Shown: piece by piece, positions 23,909 to 35,900 of the stretch
Position numbering within the stretch: the first letter of the stretch is position 1
Layout of the letters: each line of letters begins with the position of its first letter
Assembly (NCBI RefSeq): GCF_001625305.1
Contig: NW_017802491.1
Coordinates: forward strand, 100,718-164,717
DNA: 64,000 nucleotides
Direction of reading: 5' to 3'
From: Branchiostoma belcheri
Taxonomy: Eukaryota > Chordata > Leptocardii > Amphioxiformes > Branchiostomatidae
Made by a program: the position numbers and the translations under genes
Notes under the pieces: model-generated
What the model was told of the DNA's origin: nothing
Seen by the model: only the letters and a program-made list of their open reading frames with translations
Databases searched by the model: none

Positions 23909-26900
23909 CTGTAATTGAAGTAAACAAAAGACACAAATGCAACGGATGGCGAGCAGTACAGCAATCTAAGTATACCAGTTTGCAAGGTTAAGACTTTAAT
24001 TACTTTTTGCTAAAAGGTCAACTACAGCAAAAAATAATGGATATTTGATTTTCTTTAAAAAAAGTTTTACGCAATTGAATATATCGCGTTAAACGAATCA
24101 CGATAATTAGCTTAAGACTACTTTTCCAAACACATTCACCTTATTTGTTTACATTTTTCTCCTATATCATAGGTAGGGATGATTATAGTTACGGATTAAT
24201 GAAATATGTTATTTTAATTTTCTTCTCATTTTGTTTAATTTTGATGAATCGATTCGCCATTTTTTTTAAATTTTTGAGCAAAATGACTACATAATGTGTA
24301 AATTATTAATTTTTAATCGGTGTGTGTGTGTGTGTGTGTTTCCTTGGACATGTTGTCAATTTATTGGAAGCTGATAACTTAAGCAGCCAATAAATGAAGG
24401 ATGGCGTTGCAGCATTGAAAAGAAGAGAACGTGGAACAATAGTCTTTTTCCAAAACGGTCAGAAAATTAAGAGAACAAACCAAGGAAGACATTAACTGTT
24501 ATGATGGACAAAAATGACATGAAGCACACCGACCCAAATGAAGTGTTACGCATATGGGAAAAGCATTTTAAGGACCATCTTAACAAGGAATCCCAACACC
24601 TAGAGGAGGCCTTAGATGACAGTCCAAACTCTTCAGTAAATGCAAGGCAAGGCCCTCCCATCTCCCATGAGGAAGTGATCAACTCTGTAAAAAGATTTAA
24701 AAAAAAAACAGAAAAGCTCCTGCTGATGATGCAATAACAGCATTTTGATGGACAACTCCTAAGGACATTTGAAATAAGATGTCTGCGGGCTATCCTGAAT
24801 GTCTCAAGGAGAGACCACAATAGAATTGAGGAAACCCGAGCTATGCTTGGAAGGGAGGATGGAATTATCTATTTTTTTTAATTTTATTCACATGGATTTT
24901 TGAGCATTAGATAGGAAGCACTTGTTGAGTTATGTGAATCCGCTGCTCATAAAACATGATACAAATGTAAACATCAATATGACATAAAATATAACATAAC
25001 ATAACATAACACAAACATAAAAATGAAAGTGGCTGGCACATCAATTATACCTGGCGCAACATTTCCCCCTTCCCTACCTAACCAACTTTCAAGTGCAATG
25101 TACACTTATTGGGTTGTTATCTTCTGACCTTTCCGACAACTAATAAAGCACAAGGTCAGATAAAACTCTTTCTACATAAATTTTGTGAAAAACTTATTAA
25201 TATTATCATTTCGATATACTAAGCACGTTTAAATTTTCTAAATTTTAAGTGCCAAGCGGGGCCTCTAGACAAACTTGTTTTCAAACAAATTTAGCGTCCG
25301 TATTCATCATTAAAATCTCTATAACATTCAATAAATACCAGTTGTATGATTATTATTACAACAGAGATATTATCTAATATGTTAATTTTGGCAAAACTTA
25401 CATGTCTGTATTTTGTAACATCCATACAGTGCTAGCTCTAGCAAAATGTTGGAAATATTGTACACTCTGGGCCCGACCCAGTGTTGTACAACAACTTTGC
25501 TACTTTTTATACATGTGTTCTGTAAGTCAAAAGAATGTTGTGTGTGGATAATTATCCTAGTTGATATGAGGTCTCTTTTTCTGCAGTTCTATCCCTCTTG
25601 CCAAAAAGCAGTTACTCAAGCAACTGTATATGATTTTGAAAACGTCAGACGTTCCAGCTAGTATCCACTAGCTTTCGTCAGTGACTGAGAGACCTGAGGG
25701 GAAATGCAGGTTTATAAGTACAAACTATTGATTGATATGCAAATACGACGAAGATGCAAATAGTGACGAAAAATTGTTGGAAGTCGAAAATGGAACAAAA
25801 GTCAGGCAAGTCAAGACAAGATCATGTAAATTAGTCAGAGAGCTCCTGTTATGCAGAACAGGAACTTAAGTGTTATCTGTCCTCGGGACTGGGAGTGCCA
25901 AATTCCAAGTGCCGGAAAGATCCACCCGTAGCCCCCTTCCCTGTTGAGGGAGGGGTTGTACATTCTTTCATATATTGCCTCTTTAACACCCCGTTCCCAC
26001 CAGCGTGTTTCGTAGTCTAAGATATCCGTGGACTCGAGTTTGAAGGAGTGACCCAGTCACTGACGAAAGCTAGTGGATACTAACTGAAACGTCTGACGTT
26101 TTCAAAATCATATCCAGTTGCTTGACTAACTGCTTTTTGGCGTATCGTATTACTTAGATGTCTAACCTTCATCGACCTATCCCTCTTGCTTGAGGACTTA
26201 CATTTTTGGTATGTGTAATTATATTATGACTTCTCATGTATATTCATCTTCTCCTGCCATTTCTTAAAATTGATTCAACTACTTCATTTTGGGCTAAAAA
26301 ATATGAAATTCGGCATGAAGTTAGTCAAATACCCTCAGGCGTTTTTTTTTTCTTGATACATGCTTTTAGAATGGTTTCATTTTGACTTTTTTTTGCTGTA
26401 TTACAGGTAATGTACGTCGATGAAGGTTAGACATCCAGATAATACGATACGCCAAAAAACAGTTACTCAAGCAACTGGATATGATTTTGAAAACGTCAGA
26501 CGTTTCAGCTAGTATCCACTAGCTTTCGTCAGTGACTGAGAGACCACAGGGGAAAGCAGGTTTATAAGTACAAGCTATTGATTGATATGCAAATAAAGTG
26601 AAGACAAATTTTTTGGAAGTCGAAAAATGAACAAAAGTCAGACAAGTCAAGACAAGATTATGCAAATTAGTCTGAAAGCTCCTGTTATACAGAACAGGAG
26701 CTTAAGTGTTCTTCCAAAACTTCAACATAGCCACTAACTTCAAACCTCACTCAACCCTCAGACAAAGACCGGTACACCCTAAGGACCGACCTCACAAAGG
26801 TACCAAGGCGAATGTTATTTACAGACTCAAATGTAAGGAGCCCAATTGTAACAACACCTACATCGGAGAGACAAGTCGACCGCTCAAAGTAAGATACAAA

Positions 26901-29900
26901 GAACATTGCCGACCTAGTGCCAACGGCTACTCCTCAGCTATTTTCCATCACTTACAACACAACCAGGGTCACTCTTTCAAACTCGAGTCCACGGATATCT
27001 TAGACCGCGAAACACGCTGGTGGGAACGGGGTGTTAAAGAGGCAATATATGAAAGAATGTACAACCCCACCCTCAACAGGGAAGGGGGGCTACGGGTCGA
27101 TCTTTCCGGCACTTGGTTTTTGGCACTCCCAGCCCCGAGGACAGACAACACTTAACACCTGTTCTGTATAACAGGAGCTTTCAGACTAATTTGCATAATC
27201 TTGTCTTGACTTGTCTGACTTTTGTCATATTGTTGGCAACAATTCTCTATCATTAGATTAGGATAATAATTTTTTGTGTTGCCATGGCAACGGGTTTCTG
27301 ATAGGCATTTTTGCTAAAATTTAGTACTTTTTGTTTCAACAATAGAATTTTATGGGTTTTATGTCAAGTTACTCATGGTTTCTAATATTAATAACATCCC
27401 AGATAATTTTATGTAAATTTTATCATTAAATATGCATTATTTATGCTAATTTGATGACGTCATTGGCCGAGATTGAAATGTGTCCATATTTGGGCATATG
27501 TCTAGTGCCCAAATATGCACAGTAGGTGCATCCTGTTTGGAGATATGGCCACTGATACACATAATAGTAATAGTGACCTACTTATTTTTCTACCAAGTTT
27601 TACCTAGGAAAAGAAATCTGTTTGGATGCGAAACGGTTAAAGAAGCCATATAATCTACATTTCTATATAAACCTAGCTATTTCAACCCTACCTAGACCGG
27701 GCTTTTTTTGACATGGGGTGCCCGGGGACGGGNNNNNNNNNNNNNNNNNNNNNNAGAACTCGCGAACGGTATGTTGTATGACCACCAAATTTTCAGAGAA
27801 TGGTGTACTAGTAAAAATTTATCATATCTACAATTTTTATGTCGTTTTGACGTAATATGATGTCATTATGACGTCATTAATGTGATTTTATTGGCCAAAA
27901 CCGTCTAAATAGGTTTATCCCTGAAAACTACATGGTATTCAACATAACTGTACCAAAAGTGTTTATGACAGAATATTATGGTGTACTAAGTCTTATGTTG
28001 CCCATAGCAACACCGGTGACGTCATAAAATGACGTCATGCATATTTAAGATATCCGCCATCTTGGATCATCAATCTTGAATTTTCAAAAATACTTTTTTT
28101 TATGATCAAGCCTAAAATACACCGTAAACATACTAAAGGCCTTCATTTAAACCTTTTTTGGAAAAAGAAATGGAAGTATTGATGAAATTTTAATGAAAAT
28201 AACCTGTATATACCTGTTCTAATGATATGGTCCGCCATCTTGGATTTTGGCCAATGACGTCATCAAATTAGCAAAATTATGCATTTCGAATGATAAAATT
28301 AACATAAAATTATCTGGGATGTTATTAATATTAGGAACCATGTGTAACTTGACATAAAACCCATAAAAGTCTATTGTTGAAACGAAAATTTCTAAATTTA
28401 GCAAAAAATGCCCGTCGCATTGTCAACACAAAAAATCATTATCGTATTTTAATGATACAGAATTGTTGCCAACAATATTGTAGGAAAAATCACTAAGTTT
28501 GACCGTTCTAGCGCTAGCAGTTCAGACGCTACGTGACATCGAAGTTGGCGCAGGCACCCCCCCCCCCGTCTAGATAAGGTTAAATGGATTCAACCCTGCC
28601 GCTTTTTTTGGCCAAATGACCCGGAATTTTGTATCGGGGTAGAGTGTTAAAATACTTCCAGATGTTTTTCGGGTACAGACTTTCAAAATTGTTTTGTGTT
28701 TTGGGCCATTTTCTTATAATATCCTGGAGACCTAGTATTACACCCCAATTATCTTAAATGTGGTGTGGGTATGCTTTATATATCTACCAACAACATTTCA
28801 TTATAATTTTATATAACTTCATTAACAGCTGCGCCAACCCATACCACATTGATAGCATGCACTGCATTCGAGTGCTTTGGTAGGTATGTATAACTTTCCT
28901 GCTCAGGCATTGGAATGCGGGGCATAAACGCTTTTTTTATCTTAATTATCAACAGTTTGCACTATGCAAATAATACATCTTTACCAATAATGTAGGGTAT
29001 AGTTATCCAACTGTTGTATTCCTAGTTTTATATCACCTTATACTAAATGTATATCTATGTAAAACCTGGTTTCTCCTGTATTCTCCTTCTTTCTCTGTCA
29101 TGTCTTAAAATGTAGTGAAGCAATGCAATTGTCGGCAATTCTAGTTTATCAAAATTGCACATATTTATATACGCCTGGGGTCAGTTTTGACCGCATATGG
29201 TGGTTTGAGGGTTGAAATCATCAATTTAAAAAAAAGCTCGATTCTACGATTTTTTTCTTATTCATAGTCGTCTAAAAATGGAAAATTAGGAATTTAGGGA
29301 AATATATATGACAAGAATTATGAGACCTTATACTTCCATGAAATATGAGTTTTTGTACATGTCTCATTGAATATGGAAATAAGGTCGTAGTTAGCATAAT
29401 CTAGTTCAATTTATGCTTTTCTAAATTCAAATTACAATATTTTTCATGCAAAATTCCTCTCCTTTGTCATACTTTATTTTAACACGTCCTCAGTAATTAT
29501 GCAAATGACCTACATTAACGTAATATAGGCATAGTGATGTCACAAGGTATAATATTCCCATCATTCACCAGTCACAGAATTTTCCCATTAATCATGCAAA
29601 ATAGGTCATCATTTGCATAATTGGTATCTTTTGATGTTGCATCTGCCATAGATTACATGTATGAAAGTACTATTATATAAAACACAGTAATTTCAGAATT
29701 TCCTCATTAATTATGCAAATTAAACCCTTATTTGCATAATTATCATTTAATTATGTACAACTCTCTCTCTCTCAGCCACCTACACACCAAAAAAATGGAA
29801 ATATGTTGTTCCTATCTGGACTTATTGGATTTTAAAGATTTCGCCCGAAAGTACCCTGCAGTTTCAGAACAAGCTGCGGGGGGGGGCAAAACTTACACCA

Positions 29901-32900
29901 CTTATTCCTGATAAGAAGAGCTATCCATCACCAAAAAGTCAAGTCCATAGCATGTTCATGACAAAAAATTTAAAAAAAGATCCTAATATCTAACAACGTA
30001 CCAAATATCATCACAATCCATAAAGGCGGTCTGAAGTTATGCTGATTACAACTGTGCGGAAACAGAAACACACACACACACCACAGACGCACCAAAAACA
30101 ATACCTCCACTTTTCATGGAGGTAATAAATTTTCAACGACGTTTTGCTAAATATGAGATACAATCGTCTTTTCGAAAAAAAATGACACATTTTAAGTAAA
30201 AAATTAACAAAGCAAAGATTTAATTCTATTTAAAATCATACCATACTATTTCGTTTATTAACAAATGTTTTACGTTTGGGCAAGATATTTCCACTTGTAA
30301 ACCGATACTTTGTGTAATGCACCAAGCAACGGGCAAGAATACTGTAGCAACCGACCGCCTTGGAGTATATGTAGGTTTTAACTTTTAAGTTTTGTCCATT
30401 CACTTTTATATAAATATTTCGCACCAGTAGCCTTTTCTCTGACAGCTGCCTGCAGACGGCAGCGATGTCACCCACGTGTGTCGGGTACCTCCTCTCGTAG
30501 TCTGACAAGTTGGCTGTCTTTTCTGAGTTCTGTACGGCTCGGAAAAGAACAGTCACTGCACTCTCGTCAACCGTCTCTACAGGTCCGTAAAGCATTGGGA
30601 CTCTCAAGACAGCACCATCTAATAGTTGTAATAAATATAGATGTATAGGTGAGAACATTCGCAGAATTCCTGAAATAATTGAATACTATAAAACTGAAAA
30701 CAAACCGGGCTTGATTTTAAATGCCGACTTCGAAAAAGCGTTTGACACTTTACGCTGGGAACACATGTTTTAAGTATTGGGATTTTTAGGATTTGTTAAA
30801 TGCCTCATGAGATATATATATTTACTATATTAAGACATCTCAAGTAGGGTAATGAATAATGGACACATATCTTTCCCTATTCCGATTTCCCGAGGTGTTC
30901 GTTAGGCGTGCCCATTTTCACCCTAGTAACAATAGTATGATAAATGGTTTAACCTAATCTCGAACGGGCTTTTTTTGGCTTGGTGAGATCGGGGGTGGGG
31001 GGTGGGGGTATTTGCCACCGCTCCCCCCGAACTCGCGAACAGTATGTCGTATGACCACCAAATTTTTAGAAAATGGTGTACTCGTAAAAATTATAATAAG
31101 TACAATTCTTATGCCGTTACCACGTAATATGACGTCCCTGTGACGTCATTAATGTGATTTTATTGGTCAAAACCGTCTAGATAGGTTATTCCCTAAAAAC
31201 TTAATGGTATATAACATAACTTTCCAAAAGTGTTTATGACAGAATATTAGGGTGAACTAAGTGTATAGCAACACCGTAGAAGTCATGAAATGATGTTATG
31301 CATATTTAGGCTATCCGCCATCTTGGATCATAATTTTGACTTTTCAAAAATAGTTTTTTTTAGGATAAAGCCTAAACTACACTGTAATCAGACTCAATAC
31401 GTTCATATAAACCTTCTTTTTGTAAAAAGAATTGATGAAATGTTAAGGAAAATAACCTGTATATACCTGTTCTAATGATATGGTCCGCCATCTTGGATTT
31501 TGGCCAATGACGTCATCAAATTAGCATAAAGTATGCATTTTGAATAATAAAATTTACAGAAAAATTATCTGGGATGTTTTTATTATTAGAAACCATGTGT
31601 AACTTGACATAAAGCCATAAAATTCTATTGTTAAAACAAATTACTAAATTTAGCAAAAGATGCCTGTCAGAAACAAGTTGCCATGGCAACACAAAAAACT
31701 ATAATCTTATTCCATTGATACAGAATTGTTGCGAACAATAATCTAGGAAAAGTCACCAAGTTTGGCCGTTCCAGCGCTAGCCGTTCGGACACTATGTGAC
31801 ATCAGATTTGGCGCGGGCACTTTTAGCCCCCCCCCGTCTAAAGGTAATTAAATACGAAACAAAAATCACCAAATTCGCAGACGATTAAAATTTCCCTATC
31901 CAACCTTAACTCAACTCTATATTAAATTTAAATGATTTTTTCCTATCTTTGGATTTAAAGCCTAACTACGACAAATGTACGATTTTTCCAACTGGATTTT
32001 AAGAAATAGTTCTTTTAAACTCCCATGTTCTCTCCCCATTCCCAGAATCCAATAGGCAACATATTATGCACCCTGTGGCTTGTGCTACTGTGTGAGCCAG
32101 TCCGTGGTGCTACGGGCGGCCGCAATGAAAGACTGTGCGCAGGCGAGTGATAGACCTGACCGACTAATCTGCTATGTCCTAAGGAACATTCCGCGCTGTG
32201 CAACAAGCCTCGCTGAGGCAACGGGCCGCACATCTTGTGGCACAAGACGGCCTTGAGTCGGGATACAGTGGATAGTCGGGAGGGGTGTAAATCGATCCTC
32301 TGGTCCGGTCTATTACTCTCTTGCACAAGGAATATCACTCGCCTTTGCCCGCAGCATTGCTCCCAGGATGTTGCTAGTATGTTGCTAGTATGTTGCCTAA
32401 TGCACGTTCCACAACCAGGCATGTAACGGACAGGTTTTAAAAAATAACGACTCGAGCGATGATTGGCCCCCTTTTCAAACCAAATAAAGATAAACGCATG
32501 CAATTGGCTTGTATGATTTACAGGTAACTGCAAATATAATGCCACAACGAGTTGTGAAATGACCCGCTTATTTATTGTGTAAAAGTTGCATGCACACTAA
32601 TAAAAACCGATAGGCTTATCTTTAGCTCAAATACTCTGAAATGTTACCATTAACACATAATTTGCAGTTTACTTGTGTAATGTTTTCAAAGTCGTGTTCT
32701 TTAAGTTCCAAAAAATGAAATATAACCAAGGAAGTTAAAGCTCCCTTACATAAAAAAACAAGGTAAATATGACACAGGCGCCGTGTCTGGCCATGACACC
32801 ACAATACAAATCTGACAACAATGTACAAGTAAACCCTGCATCTTTGTTTACACTAAAATGGGCTGATATTTGAAAAACACCACGCCGCCCCCCTCATCAC

Positions 32901-35900
32901 CGACGAAAACGACCAAAGGTAAAATATGTCAAGGTCGAAGGTTCCCAATAGCCTAGTTTGGTAACCAGTAGCATAGTTCTGATCAGTAATTGTGTAGATA
33001 CCTCCATACAAATGGAGGTATTGTTTTTGGCGTGTCTGTGTGTGTGTGTGTGTGTTTGTGTTTCCGTACATTTGTAGTCAGCATAACTTCATAACGCCTT
33101 TATGAATTGTGATGATATTTGGTATGTTGGCAAGTCTTAGGAAGACAAAGATCAAGGTAAAATATGGGCATCTTGGTGGATGACCCTGGTACTGCAGCAG
33201 AACTTCCGGTTTTTGTATCTTTTGTTCTTAACATGCCATCATGGTCTTGACTTTTTGGTGACAGATAGTGTTTCCTGTCAGGAATAAGTGGTGTGAATTC
33301 CCCTAGCAGCTTGTTCTTGAACTGCAGGGGACTTTCTGGCGAAACATAGTTAATAACTCCAAAAAGGAACAACGTGGGAGAGTTGTAGATAATTAAAAGT
33401 AAAGGCAAATTATGCAAATGAGGACTAATTTGCATAATTTAGAAGCAAATTCAATGATTACAGTGTTTTGTAAAATAGTACCTTTATGCATGTAATCTAT
33501 TTAGTCAGTGGCAGGCGAAACATCAACAGATACCAATTATGCAAATTATGACCTGATTTGCAAAATTAATGTGAAAATTATATGACTCCTTATTGGTGAA
33601 TGGTGGGAATTTTATACCTTGTGACATGTGTAAGTTAATTGAAGGTTAACAACATTATGCATATATAGGGTTAACTATCTAGACCGGGGGGGGGGGGGGG
33701 CTAAAAGTGCCCGCGACAACTTTGATGTCACGTAGCGTCTAAACGGCTAACGCTAGAACAGTCAAACTTGGTGACGTTTCCTAGAATATTGTTGGAAACA
33801 ATTCTGTATCATTGGTATAAGAGAACAAAAAATGCGTTGCCATGGCAACAGGTTTCTGGCCAGGTTTCTGTCGCTCACTTTATTCGGTGGTTGTAGCAAC
33901 TGTCAGGGCTTTATCACAACATATTCACCTCGGGGCGGGTCATTAACCCTTAAAAAAAACCTAGATAAATTTAATGTTTGAACCAAAATTTGTTTGAACC
34001 GATTTTTCCAAAATCTTCCCGTCAGAAACTCGTTGCCATCATAACACTTAAAAGCAGGATCTTATCTTATTCGAGATATATTTCAGCAAGCCGCCCAGGC
34101 GCTATCCGATATGAAAGAGGGCGCCCCCTCCGGCTTCTGAAGAGGGTTGAAAGCCATTCTATCACCCACGCTCTTGTAGGTCTGGTTGAAAGAATTTGCA
34201 CTGCCAGAAAAATGACATTTCCAGGAGTTTCCAGGCCCGCACACACCCCTTGAAATTCGCCGTGTCCTGGTCGCGTCAATGGATTTCCGGGCTCCGCGTG
34301 TACGGCCCTGGATATTTCCTTACACTCCCGGATTCGTGCTCGCCGTGCACGTGCACGGAAATATACGCCCCGCACACTTGGCGTGTAGTAGGAAGCGGCT
34401 AACAATAAGGGGTAATTAGGTACTGCGCGTATTCATGTTTCAGGTGATAATTACTTGAACCAAAGTTGCCAGTACTTGAATCTAAGCAAATTAGAATGAT
34501 CAAGGATTGTTAATACAGCATTTAAACCTATGCGTCCTTGGCTTGATTTATCGTGATGTCGTCCATACGACAAAGCGCATTTGAGCGTAGCTAGGGCGCC
34601 CCGACGCTGGGGTTATATAACCTCCTCGGTCAAAATGACCTAAATCTACACTCCGGTCTAAATCCGAATTTGTTATTTTGGAAATAATAGTTTATCCGTA
34701 AGGTTCATTACCATGATGTAATCAAACGCTTGACTAAAGGGTTTGAACTAACGTGACCTGATCAGTCTGTTATGATTTTTAGGTACATGTATGGGTAATA
34801 ATATGCAAGCTTTATATTGTAGTTCGGTCGATGTGTATTGCGATGTGTCTGAGATGGCGTCCATTTATGTGAATAGCCTTTGTGTAAACAAAGGGAGAAC
34901 TCACAGCGTCCCCACGCCTGGTAAAATACTGAAATCCAGCAAAACAATTTTCTACAAGTCAACTCTCATGACGTTAATTGTTGATTTTGGATACATTTAC
35001 AAAGAGTAAGTTTATGTTGGAGTAAAAGTGCGGTTTTATTTCACTCAGTGAGCGACAAGTTGTGTAATTCTAGAACGAATAAAGCCATGCAATCATGACG
35101 AATTAGAATTTTGAAGATCATTTGTCTGCCTTGAAATAAATGCATTCACATAATCAGAAACACCCTATCACCCAAGTGTTCAGACTACACAGGCAATTTA
35201 ACTTAAAACCTATAATATAAACTAGAAAGGCCAACATTTGCTTCGGAGCAAATGTAATATTTCACTCCATCTCCCTCCCCATACAAAAATAGAAGATTCT
35301 GAATAAATCATACTGCAATCATACAAGGACAAGCTTTTTGAATCTCGACAGATATTTACAAAAATGGCACTTGGCCATTATCTCCCTTTTTTTTACAAAG
35401 ATACAACGACAAGCACTTTAAATCTCGACAGCTTTACTTTACACTTATCTCAATTTCAAAGTTACATATTGCAGGTATCTAAATACTACTAATGACGAAA
35501 TTGCAACTACTACTAACGGTAGCAAAATTTTCACGGTCTGAGAAACATGGACATGTTCACGGAACTATATATTCACGGTGGTGACAGTTGCAGGAAAAAG
35601 AAAGTCCAGGAATTATTTCCTAACTGTAAAGATAAGTTCACGGTACAGAGGTGACAGTGAAAACCGTGAACATTGACCTCCTGCTTGCGTTACGTTGCGG
35701 TACAGTGAAAAAAAATCGGGAATTACAGTAATCAATTTACAGAGTATGTTTGCTTAGTTTCCAGATGTTTTGTATGAATGTCGTAAACTTAGTTTTAAAT
35801 TAACGAAAACCGATGCGCGCACAGATGCCATCCATACAATCAAATCAACATGGCCTTATTAACAATCACATAAACTATGAAGCCATACATTGAATAAGCT

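Larger units (their letters stand above)
25600..26170. mobile_element. Penelope-like element, rearranged/inverted partial copy
   Basis: 25635-25860 repeats the flank found at 26480-26700. 25865-26050 then carries, on the minus strand, the C terminus of the GIY-YIG domain (ILDYETRWWERGVKEAIYERMYNP), so this half points opposite to the intact ORF at 26706. 26053-26150 is an inverted copy of the 5' flank again. Confidence 0.75.
26405..27227 (+). mobile_element. Penelope-like GIY-YIG unit bounded by inverted repeats
   Basis: The GIY-YIG ORF is flanked on the left (26636-26710) and right (27153-27227) by long inverted repeats sharing 'caagattatgcaaattagtc' and a 10-bp-stem hairpin AGCTCCTGTT/AACAGGAGCT. 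No reverse transcriptase is present between or beside the repeats. The right boundary drops directly into a family B MITE fragment. Confidence 0.75.

Noticed and set aside
32015..32545. 176-codon minus-strand ORF with several cysteines
   Set aside because: No domain recognised, no splice context, and an opposite-strand frame is also open.
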